Shown piece by piece: positions 47,689 to 59,008 of a stretch of DNA of 64,000 nucleotides. Origin of the DNA: Bartonella sp. MM73XJBT.G (GTDB taxonomy: Bacteria > Pseudomonadota > Alphaproteobacteria > Rhizobiales > Rhizobiaceae); NCBI RefSeq assembly GCF_028618435.1, contig NZ_JAQISW010000002.1, forward strand, positions 124,001 through 188,000, written 5' to 3'. Made by a program: the position numbers and the translations under genes. The stretch's first letter is position 1. Each line of letters starts with the position of its first letter. Under the pieces are notes generated by a model, which was not told the DNA's origin, made no database searches, and saw only the letters and a list, made by a program, of their open reading frames with translations.

Positions 47689-49797
47689 ATGCCTCCAAGT
47701 CTTCTTACCCCTCTTTTTAATTCTATTCGAACCCTTTCTGGTATTACACCTAAAGTCTATGGCTTACTGACAAAACTTTTAAATATTAATCCAACACAAC
47801 GTGAAGCAACCCTTATTGATCTTCTTCAATTGATGCCCCATTCTGTTATAGACCGCAGAATGCGTCCCAGCATTGCTCATGCAAAAGAAGGAGAGACTGT
47901 TACGCTAGAAATTGTCATTGATCAACACCAGCCTCCACCCCGTGGTCATAATCGAATTCCCTATCGTGTTATTGCCCATGATCAAACAGGAAAAATAAAT
48001 TTAGTCTTTTTTCATGCTCAGCCTCTTTGGCTCAAAAAACAACTCTCTGAAGGAAAAAAAGTCATTGTATCAGGAAAAGTTGAATGGTTTAATGGGCAAC
48101 TTTCAATGGCCCATCCCGACCATATAATCCCGAGCGAACAATCAAATCAGATTCCTCTCATTGAACCTGTTTACCCCTCTACCGCCGGACTCGCCCCAAA
48201 GACGTTAAGACGTGCTATACAAAACGCTCTCGATTTTATTCCTCTTCTTCCAGAATGGATAGATGAAAATGTTAAAAAACAGCAAAATTTTTCTTCCTTT
48301 TCTGTTGCTTTACGCCGTATCCATGCCCCTATTAATCCCGATGATCTAGCTCTAGAAAGTACAGCACGTAAACGTCTTGCCTATGATGAACTCCTCGCTT
48401 GCCAATTGGCGCTAGGTCTTGTGCGTTTGAAAACCAAATCTCTTGTTGGAATTCCTCGACCATCAAAGGAAATTTATACGAAAAAATTGCTTAATGTTCT
48501 CCCCTTTCAGCTCACAAAGGGACAGATAAAAGCAGTGGAAGACATTGCCAATGATCTTTCTTCACCAGAACCGATGCTAAGATTACTTCAAGGCGATGTA
48601 GGCGCAGGAAAAACAGTCGTGGCACTGATGGCAATGGCACAAATTGCTGAAAATTCAGGGCAATCAGCTTTAATGGCCCCCACAGAAGTGCTTGCTCGGC
48701 AACATTTTGCCACCATTGCCCCTCTTGCCGAAAAGATAGGCTTACAAACAACACTTTTAACAGGACGAGAAAAAGGAAAATTGCGGACAAATATTTTGAA
48801 TGATATTTTGTCAGGTCAAGTTTCTATTGTCATTGGAACCCATGCTCTTATACAAGACAGCGTTACTTATAACAATCTCGCCTTAACCATTATCGATGAA
48901 CAACACCGTTTTGGTGTGCATCAACGTATTGCCCTTACAGAAAAAGGCAATAAACCGGATATGCTGGTCATGACCGCCACGCCCATTCCCCGCACACTTG
49001 TCTTAACAGCTTTTGGTGACATGGATGTATCCAAAATTACAGAAAAACCAATGGGACGACAACCCATTACAACAGCAATGCTTTCTTTAAAACGTATGCA
49101 TGAACTTATAGAACGAATCGCAATTGCACTCGAAAAAGAAGAAAAACTCTATTGGATTTGTCCTTTAGTGGAGGAATCGACAGCTCTTGATCTCACTTCA
49201 ATTGAAAATCGTTTTGCGTTTCTTCATGAGCGCTTTGGAGCACGTGTTGGGATGATCCATGGTAAAATGTCTACAGCAGAAAAAGAAGCAGCTATGGCAT
49301 CTTTTAAATGCGGAAATACACGTATTTTAGTTGCAACGACCGTCATTGAAGTAGGCGTGGATATTCCAGATGCTTCGATTATTATCATCGAACATGCAGA
49401 ACATTTTGGCCTTTCACAATTGCACCAATTGCGTGGACGTGTAGGACGAGGCGATAAAAAATCTTCCTGTATTTTGCTCTATAAAGATCCACTCACCAAA
49501 ACAGCGGCAAAACGCCTGAATATTATCCGCAATACAGAAGATGGTTTTGAAATTGCCGAAGAAGATTGGCGCTTGCGAGGCGAAGGAGAACTTTTAGGAA
49601 CAAAACAATCTGGAGTTCCTGAATTTCATATAGCAAATCTTGCTGTTCACAGTGATCTTTTGTCAATAGCAAGAAAGGACGCACGCTTATTTTTACAACG
49701 TGATCCTCATCTTTCTTCTGAGCAAGGACAAGCTTTACGGTTACTCCTTTATCTTTTCGGACACAACAACGCTACACGCCTCTTACGAGCAGGATAA
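47689..49797 (+). CDS. recG: ATP-dependent DNA helicase RecG
   Basis: Branch-migrating helicase that regresses stalled forks. The 702-residue protein has the N-terminal wedge/OB domain (RIPYRVIAHDQTGKINLVFF), Walker A GDVGAGKTVVALMAMAQ, DEQH in IIDEQHRFGVHQR, TATPIPRTL as motif III, and the LHQLRGRVGRGDKKSSC motif VI. Length and motifs match the family. It is followed by about 400 bp with no gene before the convergent glmS. Confidence 0.96.
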   Translation: MPPSLLTPLFNSIRTLSGITPKVYGLLTKLLNINPTQREATLIDLLQLMPHSVIDRRMRPSIAHAKEGETVTLEIVIDQHQPPPRGHNRIPYRVIAHDQTGKINLVFFHAQPLWLKKQLSEGKKVIVSGKVEWFNGQLSMAHPDHIIPSEQSNQIPLIEPVYPSTAGLAPKTLRRAIQNALDFIPLLPEWIDENVKKQQNFSSFSVALRRIHAPINPDDLALESTARKRLAYDELLACQLALGLVRLKTKSLVGIPRPSKEIYTKKLLNVLPFQLTKGQIKAVEDIANDLSSPEPMLRLLQGDVGAGKTVVALMAMAQIAENSGQSALMAPTEVLARQHFATIAPLAEKIGLQTTLLTGREKGKLRTNILNDILSGQVSIVIGTHALIQDSVTYNNLALTIIDEQHRFGVHQRIALTEKGNKPDMLVMTATPIPRTLVLTAFGDMDVSKITEKPMGRQPITTAMLSLKRMHELIERIAIALEKEEKLYWICPLVEESTALDLTSIENRFAFLHERFGARVGMIHGKMSTAEKEAAMASFKCGNTRILVATTVIEVGVDIPDASIIIIEHAEHFGLSQLHQLRGRVGRGDKKSSCILLYKDPLTKTAAKRLNIIRNTEDGFEIAEEDWRLRGEGELLGTKQSGVPEFHIANLAVHSDLLSIARKDARLFLQRDPHLSSEQGQALRLLLYLFGHNNATRLLRAG

Positions 49798-50199
49798 TGA
49801 TAGAAAAGAACCTTTGGTAAAAAATAAAAATACTTCCCATGCAAATAGGCTACTCTTTCTTAGGATCATTCATAAATGATCTAACACACTCCCTACAGCA
49901 TTTATGCTTCATGAAAGAATCAAAAATCAACAGCAGCATCTTCTCTCACAATCTGGATGACTCTTGCATTAAAGGAAGAGAAGCATAATATGTCCTTTTG
50001 AACTTCGTCTTCATACATCTAATCCATTTTTTGATCGTTTAAGAAAATATTTTTTATTCTTTTATTAAGGATTTGGAATGAAAAATCCTATCTTTGGTAT
50101 TTTCTTTCAACTGAGAAAAATGGAAGAAGAAATTATCATTATAAATCAATTTATTACACATGATTATTTTCTTAAAGTTCAGAAATATACAATCTATTT
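49798..50199. other. Intergenic region, nothing recognised
   Basis: About 400 bp between convergent recG and glmS. It is AT-rich; I see no gene, RNA or strong terminator. Confidence 0.6.
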
Positions 50200-52023
50200 T
50201 TATTCAACGGTGACTGATTTTGCTAAATTACGCGGTTGATCAACATCTGTTCCTAATAAAACAGCCGTATGATAAGCGATTAACTGAATGGGGAGCGCAT
50301 AAATAATAGGAGCAATAAATTCTGGAACAACGGGCAAAGTAATCGTTGATAAAGTCTTAAGAGAAGCTGATTCTGCTCCTTTTTTATCGGTTATCAAAAT
50401 AATACGACCATTGCGCGCTCCTACTTCTTGCATATTAGACAAAGTTTTTTCAAACCAGCGATCATAAGGAGCTACAACAATAACGGGGATTGTCTCATCC
50501 ACCAGTGCAATTGGTCCATGCTTCAACTCTCCCGCCGCATAACCTTCAGCATGAATATAAGAAAGCTCTTTCAGTTTAAGGGCTCCCTCCAAAGCAATCG
50601 GATAAGAAGTTCCACGTCCCAGATAAAGAACACTTTTTGCATTCACCAAATCACGACAAAGAGCTTCAATTTTTCCTTCTAATTTTAAGACCTCATTTAA
50701 AATACGAGGAACTTCTGCCAATTGTTGAACCAGTTTCTGTTCCATTTGAACCGTGAGAGAGCCACGTTGTTTAGCGGCGCTAAGTGCGAGTGAAGCAAGT
50801 GTTGCCAATTGACAGGTAAAAGCTTTTGTTGAAGCAACACCAATTTCTGGTCCGGCTAGTGTTGGGAAAATAAAATCAGCCTCTCTTGCCATTGTGGATT
50901 GCTCAACATTCACAATTGTTGCTGTTTTTACACCCCGCTCACGACAATAACGTAAAGAAGCTAATGTATCTGCTGTTTCACCAGATTGAGAAACAAACAG
51001 CGATAACGCATCAGAGGTTATAGGAGGCTCACGATAACGAAACTCCGAAGCAACATCATTGTCAACACTTAAAGCGGCGTATTTTTCAAACCAATAGCGT
51101 GCAACTAAAGTTGAATAATAAGCCGTTCCACAACTCGCAAAAAGCAGTTGATGAATATTTTTCCAATCAATCAAATTTTCAAAAGATCGAACGGTATAAT
51201 TTCCAAGATCAAGATAATGCGCCAAATTATGAGAAATCACTTCAGGTTGTTCAAACATTTCCTTGTGCATAAAATGACGATGATTACCCTTAGAAATCAA
51301 TAAAGCCCCTTCAAGTAATGTTGTCATAGAACGTTTTACCGGTTGATTGTCTCCATCATAAATTGTGACGCCTTCTCGTGTGAGAACAGCCCAATCTCCA
51401 TCTTCCAAATAGCTAATATGATCAACGAATGGAGCCAAAGAAATAGCATCTGATCCCACAAAAAATTCATCTTTTCCATAACCAATTGCCAACGGTGGAC
51501 CAGACCGAGCCGCAATCATAAGGTTATCTTCACCTTCGAAAATAAGAGCAAGTGCAAAAGCCCCCTGCAGCCTTTTCCAACTGGTACACATAGCTTCTTG
51601 CGGAGAAAGACCACTTTTTAATGCACGCGTTATTAAATGTGCAATAACTTCCGTATCCGTCTCTGTTTCAAAGATATAACCATCTTCGATGAGTTCTTTT
51701 TGCAATTCTACAAAATTTTCAATAATACCATTATGCACAACCGCAAGCTTTTCGGTTATATGGGGATGTGCATTGCGTTCAACAGCAACGCCATGTGTTG
51801 CCCAACGGGTATGCCCAATCCCTAAATTTCCCTTCAGGGGTGTTTTTTTTAATTTTTCTTCTAAATGAACAAGCTTACCCTCAGCACGTACACGATAAAG
51901 ATGCCCATTATAAACTGTTGCCACCCCAGATGAATCATACCCTCTGTATTCAAGACGTTTTAACCCCTCAAGCAAAGAAGATGCAACACAGCTCTTTCCA
52001 AGAATTCCAATAATTCCACACAT
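50200..52023 (-). CDS. glmS: Glutamine-fructose-6-phosphate aminotransferase
   Basis: Makes glucosamine 6-phosphate for the cell wall and lipid A. The 607-residue protein has the N-terminal nucleophile Cys2 in MCGIIGILGK, the glutaminase motifs GIGHTRWATHG and HNGIIENF, and two SIS domains (FASCGTAYYSTLVARYWFE, SQSGETADTLASLRY). The C-terminal DQPRNLAKSVTVE is the family end. It is about 170 bp after glmU on the same strand. No glmS ribozyme is expected or seen in this phylum. Confidence 0.97.
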   Translation of the reverse strand: MCGIIGILGKSCVASSLLEGLKRLEYRGYDSSGVATVYNGHLYRVRAEGKLVHLEEKLKKTPLKGNLGIGHTRWATHGVAVERNAHPHITEKLAVVHNGIIENFVELQKELIEDGYIFETETDTEVIAHLITRALKSGLSPQEAMCTSWKRLQGAFALALIFEGEDNLMIAARSGPPLAIGYGKDEFFVGSDAISLAPFVDHISYLEDGDWAVLTREGVTIYDGDNQPVKRSMTTLLEGALLISKGNHRHFMHKEMFEQPEVISHNLAHYLDLGNYTVRSFENLIDWKNIHQLLFASCGTAYYSTLVARYWFEKYAALSVDNDVASEFRYREPPITSDALSLFVSQSGETADTLASLRYCRERGVKTATIVNVEQSTMAREADFIFPTLAGPEIGVASTKAFTCQLATLASLALSAAKQRGSLTVQMEQKLVQQLAEVPRILNEVLKLEGKIEALCRDLVNAKSVLYLGRGTSYPIALEGALKLKELSYIHAEGYAAGELKHGPIALVDETIPVIVVAPYDRWFEKTLSNMQEVGARNGRIILITDKKGAESASLKTLSTITLPVVPEFIAPIIYALPIQLIAYHTAVLLGTDVDQPRNLAKSVTVE

Positions 52024-52196
52024 TCAAAAGCTCCAACCCATATATCTTAAGGATTTAAATCTCATAAAACAATCTAACAGCCTTTATTTAAACGATAAAT
52101 AATAAAATAATTTAAACATGGAGTACGGCAATCTTTAAGAATAATGCTCCTCTCCATCGTTAGATCGTACAAAACAAAGAAATAAACTGAAAATGG

Positions 52197-53561
52197 TCAC
52201 TTTTTCTGTTTGTTTTTTGACAAGTTGTTCTCTAACAAACGCGCCCGAAATTTTGTTGCATAGCCTTCTTTTATAACCTGTCGTGCACGCCCAAAAGCCA
52301 TACTGTTCATAGAAATATTTTCAGTAATAACACTTCCTGAAGCAACATAAGAACCATCCCCTATCACCAATGGAGAAACAAGCGCCGTATTAGACCCAAC
52401 AAAAGCATGATCACCAATCGTAGTTTTATATTTGTTAAATCCGTCATAATTGCATGTAATCGTACCGGCCCCAATATTAGTATGTTCACCAATTTCGGCA
52501 TCACCAATATAACTTAAATGATTAATTTTAGAAAATTCTCCTACCTTAGCTTGTTTGATTTCACAAAAATTTCCAATCTTTACGGATTTAGCCAACTCTG
52601 TTCCAGGACGCAAACGTGCATAGGGACCAATCTGTGCATCTTGACCCACCACAGCACCTTCGAGATAACTAAATGCATGAATCACAGCACCAGATTGTAC
52701 TTTCACGCCCAATCCAAAATAAACATTTGGTTCTATAACCACCCCCGGTTCAATTTCTGTATCATAAGAAAAATAGACTGTTTCTGGTTTTAAGAGTATA
52801 ACACCTGATAACATTAAATCACGCGCTTTACGTTTTTGCCACAAAGAATCAGCCTCAGAAAGCTCAAAACCGTTGTTAATTCCTACAATATTTTCAAAAG
52901 GAACTTCAACAACACGTACATCTAATCCTTCACGGGAAGCAAGAGAAGCAATATCGGTTAAGTAATATTCCTTTTTCATATTGTTATTATCAACCTTCTC
53001 TAAAAGAGGAAGTGCATGTTTTCCACGTATAGCGAGTATTCCCCCATTGCAAAAAGAAATCTTTTTTTCTTCATTGCTCGCATCTTTTTCTTCAACAATT
53101 GCGATCAATTGACCATTTTTCTCGAGAAGGCGCCCATAACCTGTTGGATCTTGAGTATGAAAACCTGCAAAAACAACATCTGCTCCATCAGCAAGCTGTG
53201 CACGCATTTGACGCAAAGAATCTTGCTGAATGAGAGGCGTATCCCCAAAAACAATGAGAATATCATCCACTCCCTTTTGCAAAGCTAAACGAGCTGATAA
53301 AACAGCATGCGCCGTTCCTAAACGCTCTTTTTGCTCAAAAATCATCACATCTTTTACAAATGACTGAACAATATGTACAACCTCTTGAGCACCAAATCCC
53401 ACAATGACAGCCAATTGTGAAGATCCTGCCAATTCTATTTGTTTTAGAACATGGCATATAAGAGGCAATCCAGCAATTTTATGAAGCACCTTAGGGAGAG
53501 ACGACTTCATACGCGTTCCCTCACCTGCAGCAAGAACAATAGAAAGACAACTTCTAACCAT
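52197..53561 (-). CDS. glmU: Bifunctional GlmU (glucosamine-1-P acetyltransferase / GlcNAc-1-P uridyltransferase)
   Basis: Makes UDP-N-acetylglucosamine for peptidoglycan and lipid A. The 454-residue protein has the pyrophosphorylase start [26 protein letters not shown], the hinge near residue 230, and a left-handed beta-helix acetyltransferase half ending in [10 protein letters not shown]-type turns (visible as [20 protein letters not shown]). It is 14 bp after ccdA and upstream of glmS, so the two hexosamine genes are likely co-expressed. Confidence 0.97.
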   Translation of the reverse strand: MVRSCLSIVLAAGEGTRMKSSLPKVLHKIAGLPLICHVLKQIELAGSSQLAVIVGFGAQEVVHIVQSFVKDVMIFEQKERLGTAHAVLSARLALQKGVDDILIVFGDTPLIQQDSLRQMRAQLADGADVVFAGFHTQDPTGYGRLLEKNGQLIAIVEEKDASNEEKKISFCNGGILAIRGKHALPLLEKVDNNNMKKEYYLTDIASLASREGLDVRVVEVPFENIVGINNGFELSEADSLWQKRKARDLMLSGVILLKPETVYFSYDTEIEPGVVIEPNVYFGLGVKVQSGAVIHAFSYLEGAVVGQDAQIGPYARLRPGTELAKSVKIGNFCEIKQAKVGEFSKINHLSYIGDAEIGEHTNIGAGTITCNYDGFNKYKTTIGDHAFVGSNTALVSPLVIGDGSYVASGSVITENISMNSMAFGRARQVIKEGYATKFRARLLENNLSKNKQKK

Positions 53562-53575
53562 AAAAACACATAAAA

Positions 53576-54385
53576 CTAACGAGAAAATCCAAAAAAGTTC
53601 ATAATATCGTAGAAACGAATATCTTCAACATAACTCAATGAAGGGTAATGTTCTAAAAGCCAAAACGAAAGGTCCTGCATAGAGCCTGTTAAAAACAAAA
53701 TTCCAGTAAGAATAAGAAAAACACCAATAATTTTTTCAACTTTCCCTAAATGAATACGAAAAGCTGCTAAAAACCGCATAAAACGACTGGAAAATAAAGC
53801 AGCCAATACAAAAGGAACAGCAAGACCTAATGCATAAACTGCTAATAGAATAGCGCCCTCACCAACAGTTTCTTTTGTTCCAGCAAGCGTTATAATAGGC
53901 CCTAAAATGGGGCCAATACACGGTGTCCAACCAAAGGCAAAAGCTAACCCAATAACATAAGCTCCTAAAGGACCAGCAGGTGTTTTATGAGTCTGAAAAC
54001 GCGCTTCACGAAATAAAAACGAAATTTTGAAAAGCCCTAAAAAATTTAAACCAAAAATAATAATGATTACCCCAGCAGCAAGTGCAAACCAATCACGATA
54101 ATAACCAATGAATTTACCAATTGTACTTGCACTAGCACCTAAAGCAACAAAAACAGTGGTAAACCCAAGAACAAAAGCGATAACAGAAGACAATAAAGCC
54201 CACCGTATAAAGACTTTCTCATCACGTTTTTCTGACCGAAAATCATCAATACCAATCCCGGCCATATAGCATAAGTAAGGAGGAACTAATGGCAAAACAC
54301 ATGGCGACAAAAAAGAGAGAGCCCCCGCAAAAAATACACCAACTGTTGAAATTTCAATCAAAACGCACACCCCATCTTTCATCAC
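53576..54385 (-). CDS. ccdA: CcdA-type cytochrome c biogenesis/thiol-transfer membrane protein
   Basis: A six-helix inner-membrane protein that carries reducing power from cytoplasmic thioredoxin to the periplasm for haem attachment. The signature [20 protein letters not shown] holds the first Cys, and [14 protein letters not shown] holds the second. At 269 residues it is slightly longer than the core family at the N-terminus. The true start may lie at a TTG within the first 12 codons, since no clear ribosome site precedes the first ATG. It sits between a periplasmic unknown and glmU. Confidence 0.9.
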   Translation of the reverse strand: MMKDGVCVLIEISTVGVFFAGALSFLSPCVLPLVPPYLCYMAGIGIDDFRSEKRDEKVFIRWALLSSVIAFVLGFTTVFVALGASASTIGKFIGYYRDWFALAAGVIIIIFGLNFLGLFKISFLFREARFQTHKTPAGPLGAYVIGLAFAFGWTPCIGPILGPIITLAGTKETVGEGAILLAVYALGLAVPFVLAALFSSRFMRFLAAFRIHLGKVEKIIGVFLILTGILFLTGSMQDLSFWLLEHYPSLSYVEDIRFYDIMNFFGFSR

Positions 54386-54407
54386 GGTTTAGTTCTATGA
54401 ACAACGA

Positions 54408-55391
54408 TCAATCTATATCTTCATCAATTCGTTGCATATTTTGTTCATTCGCCACCACGCTTATATCTTCATCATGACCAGAAACGACAGAAAAAACCTT
54501 TTGATAAATTTTATCTTTATTTTTAGCAATGGCAATATACTCTCCCTCGGCTAATACGAGTGAAACATAAGCCCCAACTGTTTCATAAACAATATCACCA
54601 GAATCATTAGCAAGAGACCAACTTGTATCTGCAAGCGCTTCTCCTCCTTCTTGTCGTACCAGTTTTAATACAATTTGAGCGGCCTGATGTTCAAGAGTAA
54701 CTTCCGTTATTTTACCAGCCTCTACTTGAATATCCGAACGCACCGTCGCATTAATGGAGCCATAATGAGAAGCAACATGGTAGCGGCCAGCTTTTAAACG
54801 CACAACAGATTGAGGTTTAACGTTTGATAAAATTATCCCCGTATCATCATTTTCTTTTTCATCCTCATAGATCGTGAAACGTAATTCCTTTCTATTGATT
54901 TCACCATTGAGCAGTGTCGCATTTAAAATAAGTCCACCTGCCTCAAGATAAAAACTTTTCACAAGACTCTGCCCATTTTCTAGACGAATATAGCGCACAG
55001 CACTCATATGACCAAATGAAACATGAACAAGGTAGCTTCCTGATTCGAGATCAAAACGCGCACTTCCCCCCTTATAGCTTGCCACTAATGGTAATTTATT
55101 ATCAATCCCTAAAATAGGGGCATAAACCCGCCACACAAGCCCTTTTTCAATATCTTGACGGCTATTTGTTAATCGAGCATTCAAAATGAGTTGTGCTTGA
55201 GATGCTAAACTCTCTTTTTCCTGCTCTTGGGGCTTTAGAATGAAACTCCGTGATGGTCCCTGCTGCTGATCTACTCCTTCTTCACAAAAAGCATAGTGGC
55301 TCCAGATCAATAAAGTAAGCACCACGCATAACCGCACACATCGGTGCACTGTTTTTATAAGATTAGCCATTTTTACATTGTTGACCAACAT
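54408..55391 (-). CDS. Uncharacterised exported protein
   Basis: I recognise no named function. The N-terminus has a basic stretch and a hydrophobic core (CVVLTLLIWSHYAFC, about residues 22-36), so it is exported and may be cleaved near the FCEE sequence. The rest is predicted as beta-sandwich repeats: three similar units share a Gly/Tyr pattern (ESGSYLVHVSFGHMSAVRYI, KAGRYHVASHYGSINATVRS, AEGEYIAIAKNKDKIYQKVF). The start is uncertain: ATG at 55391 is used; TTG at 55412 and ATG at 55370 are alternatives. It lies between erpA-like and ccdA with gaps of about 20 bp, so it is part of that operon. Confidence 0.65.
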   Translation of the reverse strand: MLVNNVKMANLIKTVHRCVRLCVVLTLLIWSHYAFCEEGVDQQQGPSRSFILKPQEQEKESLASQAQLILNARLTNSRQDIEKGLVWRVYAPILGIDNKLPLVASYKGGSARFDLESGSYLVHVSFGHMSAVRYIRLENGQSLVKSFYLEAGGLILNATLLNGEINRKELRFTIYEDEKENDDTGIILSNVKPQSVVRLKAGRYHVASHYGSINATVRSDIQVEAGKITEVTLEHQAAQIVLKLVRQEGGEALADTSWSLANDSGDIVYETVGAYVSLVLAEGEYIAIAKNKDKIYQKVFSVVSGHDEDISVVANEQNMQRIDEDID

Positions 55392-55431
55392 GATATTTTT
55401 TTCAAGAAACAATATAACAAAGTCCCCACTC

Positions 55432-55755
55432 TCAAATTGAAAAACTTACACCACAACCACATGATGAAACAGCATTGGGATTATGAATCTGAAAAGACTG
55501 CCCCATAAGATCATCAACAAAATCAATCTCAGCTCCTTCCATGAAGGGAATCGATAGTGAATCAATAAGTACAATTGCCCCATCTTTTTTGAAAACGAGG
55601 TCATCTTTACCCATTTCAGAAACCAAATCATATTTATAAGAAAAACCAGAACACCCCCCTCCTTCAACAGAAATACGTAAGGCTATTTTATCGGGTTCAC
55701 GCAAAAGTATCTGTACAATTTGCTGAGCAGCAGCATCTGAAATTTTCACATTCAT
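55432..55755 (-). CDS. erpA: A-type iron-sulfur cluster assembly protein (ErpA/IscA-like)
   Basis: A 107-residue A-type carrier that receives Fe-S clusters from a scaffold and passes them to enzymes. The three ligand cysteines are present: C35 in GGGCSGF, and C99 and C101 in SSCGCGVSFS. It heads the minus-strand run erpA-unknown-ccdA-glmU-glmS and is divergent from dgt. ErpA and IscA cannot be fully separated by sequence alone; no isc genes are near. Confidence 0.93.
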   Translation of the reverse strand: MNVKISDAAAQQIVQILLREPDKIALRISVEGGGCSGFSYKYDLVSEMGKDDLVFKKDGAIVLIDSLSIPFMEGAEIDFVDDLMGQSFQIHNPNAVSSCGCGVSFSI

Positions 55756-55866
55756 TTTATATATCCTTGCATTAAACCACCAAGAAAGAGTATCTCACAC
55801 TATTAAAGAGAAAATTTATTCATCATAAACCACTCTCAATTTTAAGATGATAATGGACAGCTTGCA

Positions 55867-57069
55867 ATGGATATAGGCACGATCAACTTCAATTACCAAT
55901 CTCGAGCGCTCTACAGTGCTCACCCGCAAACAAGCCGTGGCCGATTATTCCATGAAATGATGAGCTCTACACGTTCACCCTTTCAACGAGATAGAGATCG
56001 TATTATCCATTCTAATGCATTTCGACGTCTTAAACATAAAACGCAAGTTTTTATTGCAGATGAAAGCGATCATTATCGTACCCGCCTTACCCATTCCATA
56101 GAGGTTTCCCAAATTGCACGAACCCTTGCTCGGGCTCTGTATCTTGATGAAGATCTTGCCGAAGCCATTGCTCTTGTACATGATTTTGGGCACACACCCT
56201 TTGGCCATGCAGGAGAAGAAGCTCTCAATGAAGCCATGGCTCATTATGGCGGCTTCGACCATAATGCACAAGCCTTACGTATTGTTACAAAACTAGAACA
56301 GCGCTATGCAAATTTTGATGGACTTAACCTTACATGGGAAACCCTCGAAGGACTTGTAAAGCATAACGGGCCTCTTTTAGGTCCTCACGCGAAGAATAAA
56401 GAAGTTCCCACCGACATTTTACAATACAATGCAAAGCAAGATCTTGCACTCGATTGTTTTGCAGGACTAGAAGCGCAATGTGCTGCGATTGCAGATGATA
56501 TCGCATACAATGCCCATGATATTGATGATGGTTTACGATCGCAATTTTTAACCCTCGATCAATTTGAACAAGTTTCACTAACAGCAGCCATCTTAAAAGA
56601 TATAACCGATGAGCATCCCCATCTCGACCAAGCACGACGCAGTTACACACTTGTACGAAGACAAATCACAACCATGGTCGAAGATGTTATCAAACAATCA
56701 CATAAAAACTTAGCACGCATCAAACCAACCAGTATAAACGATATTTACCAAGCAAAACAAACTATTGTTACCTTTTCACCATCAATGACCGTTTACGAAA
56801 AAGAACTAAAAAACTTTCTTTTTAAAAATCTTTATTATCACGAACAAGTTCTTAGTCGTCGCAATACAGCAAAATGCATTGTACAAAAATTATTCAATTG
56901 TTATTATGAAAATCCAAATACAATGCCTGAAAGTTGGTGCAAAAAAACAGTGCACTTAAAAAATCAAGAGTTAGCACGTCTGATTGCTGACTTTCTTTCA
57001 GGGATGACTGATCATTATGCTTTACGTGAATATCACCGTTTATTTGACCATACAGATCATTTCGTTTAA
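55867..57069 (+). CDS. dgt: dGTPase-like HD-domain nucleotide triphosphohydrolase
   Basis: Hydrolyses deoxynucleoside triphosphates to nucleosides and triphosphate, which tunes dNTP pools. The 400-residue protein starts with [20 protein letters not shown]. The HD domain is clear: [20 protein letters not shown] has the first His, [19 protein letters not shown] has the HD pair, and [16 protein letters not shown] follows. argS starts 30 bp downstream on the same strand, a linkage common in alphaproteobacteria. Confidence 0.93.
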   Translation: MDIGTINFNYQSRALYSAHPQTSRGRLFHEMMSSTRSPFQRDRDRIIHSNAFRRLKHKTQVFIADESDHYRTRLTHSIEVSQIARTLARALYLDEDLAEAIALVHDFGHTPFGHAGEEALNEAMAHYGGFDHNAQALRIVTKLEQRYANFDGLNLTWETLEGLVKHNGPLLGPHAKNKEVPTDILQYNAKQDLALDCFAGLEAQCAAIADDIAYNAHDIDDGLRSQFLTLDQFEQVSLTAAILKDITDEHPHLDQARRSYTLVRRQITTMVEDVIKQSHKNLARIKPTSINDIYQAKQTIVTFSPSMTVYEKELKNFLFKNLYYHEQVLSRRNTAKCIVQKLFNCYYENPNTMPESWCKKTVHLKNQELARLIADFLSGMTDHYALREYHRLFDHTDHFV

Positions 57070-57099
57070 TGGCTTTTAGCATCATTATGGAAGCTCAAT

Positions 57100-58857
57100 A
57101 TGAACATCTTTAAAAACTTCGAAAAAAAAATTAAAAAATCAATTGAATTATCTGATATAAAAGAAAAAAGTAGAGAAGATCTAGATTTAACAAAAATCAC
57201 CGTTGATCCCCCACGTGATCCCTCCCATGGTCATTTATCAACCAATGCTGCTATGGTGCTTGCAAAATCTATTGGGATGGGGCCCCGCGCTCTTGCCGAT
57301 AAAATCATAGAACTGCTTAAAAATGATTCCTCTATCGAGAATATTGATGTTGCCGGTCCTGGTTTTATCAACATCAAGCTTACAAAATTATTTTGGCAAG
57401 ATGCTGTAAAATCCATGCTTGAATTAGGTCTTTCTTATGGTCGCATCCCTATAGGACAAGGAAAACGTGTCAATGTTGAATATGTCTCAGCAAATCCGAC
57501 GGGCCCTATGCATGTAGGACACTGTCGCGGAGCTGTTGTTGGGGATGTTCTCTCTAATTTGCTACAATTTACGGGCTATAACATCACGAAAGAATATTAT
57601 ATCAATGATGCTGGTCAACAAATCGAAGTCCTCGCTCACTCCGTACTGTTGCGCTATCGTGAAGCTCTTGGACAAAAAATTAATGAAATTCCAGAGGGGC
57701 TCTATCCTGGAGAGTACTTGATACCATTAGGTCAATCATTGGCTCAAGAGTTTGGTGATCAACTCCTCATCATGGATAAAGATAAAGCCTTATCTATTGT
57801 GAAAGAACAGGCAATTCAGGCAATGATGTTCATGATTCGCGAAGATTTGGCGGCTCTTAATATTTATCATGATATCTTTTTTTCTGAGCGAATGCTTTAC
57901 GCAGATAATGCCCGCGCTATTCGTAACACCATTAACGACCTCACTTTAAATGGTTATATCTATAAAGGAAAACTCCCCCCTCCCAAAGGACAAAATATAG
58001 AAGATTGGGAACCAAGCGAACAAACTTTGTTTCGTTCAACAAATGTTGGTGATGACCAAGACCGTGTTTTGATTAAATCCGATGGTTCTTACACTTATTT
58101 TGCTGCTGATGTTGCTTATTTTCGGGATAAATTTAATCGTCATTTTGATGAAATGATTTATATTTTAGGTGCAGACCATGCTGGCTATGTAAAGCGACTA
58201 GAAGCCATGGCAAAAGCAATTTCTGGGGATAAAGCCAGACTAAGTGTTTTCTTATGTCAATTGGTAAAACTCTTTCGCAATGGTCAACCTGTGCGCATGT
58301 CAAAAAGAGCAGGATCATTTGTCACTCTAAGAGATGTTGTTGAGGAAGTTGGTCGTGATCCAGTGCGTTTTATGATGTTATACCGCAAATGCGAAGCTCC
58401 TCTTGATTTTGATTTTGCAAAAGTAACAGAACAATCAAAAGATAACCCTATCTTTTACGTACAATATGCAAGTGCACGTTGTCACTCAGTCTTTCGTCAA
58501 GCACAAGAAGTGCTTCATATTGAGAGTTTTTCAGAGGACATATTGATCCCCCATCTTCATCGACTAACAGATGACAATGAAATATTATTAATACGCAAAC
58601 TTTCTGAATATCCGCGTATCATTGAACAAGCGGTCATTCATAAAGAACCCCATCGATTAGCGTTTTATCTTTATGATCTTGCCTCCTGCTTTCACACACA
58701 TTGGAATAAAGGGAGCGAAAATCTCAATTTACGCTTTATTCAGCCTAATGATAAAGAGTTATCCTTTGCAAGATTGGGCTTGATACAAGCTGTTATCAAT
58801 ATTTTATCATCAGGACTTAGCATCATAGGAGTCGAGGCCCCAATAGAAATGCGTTGA
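57100..58857 (+). CDS. argS: Arginyl-tRNA synthetase
   Basis: Class I synthetase that charges tRNA-Arg, one of which lies in this window. The 585-residue protein has the N-terminal additional domain, the HIGH motif as HVGH in [16 protein letters not shown], the KMSK-like loop as RMSKRAG, and a C-terminal helical anticodon-binding domain. It is in the dgt-argS-SPOR gene order, with about 150 bp to the SPOR gene. Confidence 0.97.
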   Translation: MNIFKNFEKKIKKSIELSDIKEKSREDLDLTKITVDPPRDPSHGHLSTNAAMVLAKSIGMGPRALADKIIELLKNDSSIENIDVAGPGFINIKLTKLFWQDAVKSMLELGLSYGRIPIGQGKRVNVEYVSANPTGPMHVGHCRGAVVGDVLSNLLQFTGYNITKEYYINDAGQQIEVLAHSVLLRYREALGQKINEIPEGLYPGEYLIPLGQSLAQEFGDQLLIMDKDKALSIVKEQAIQAMMFMIREDLAALNIYHDIFFSERMLYADNARAIRNTINDLTLNGYIYKGKLPPPKGQNIEDWEPSEQTLFRSTNVGDDQDRVLIKSDGSYTYFAADVAYFRDKFNRHFDEMIYILGADHAGYVKRLEAMAKAISGDKARLSVFLCQLVKLFRNGQPVRMSKRAGSFVTLRDVVEEVGRDPVRFMMLYRKCEAPLDFDFAKVTEQSKDNPIFYVQYASARCHSVFRQAQEVLHIESFSEDILIPHLHRLTDDNEILLIRKLSEYPRIIEQAVIHKEPHRLAFYLYDLASCFHTHWNKGSENLNLRFIQPNDKELSFARLGLIQAVINILSSGLSIIGVEAPIEMR

Positions 58858-59008
58858 AAAAGTTCTATAAATACATACAATAGATACTTTATTGGTAAAC
58901 TTTTTCATGTATCCTTGCATGAGAGGGGGAAAATTTATAATTTTAATATAACAAATCAAAATTAACCATTGATTGCACGTGAGTGCAAATCATTATGTGA
59001 GAAAAGCT

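Noticed and set aside
50200-52200. glmS ribozyme upstream of glmS
   Set aside because: The 173-bp glmU-glmS gap shows no ribozyme core that I recognise, and this element is known from Gram-positive lineages.
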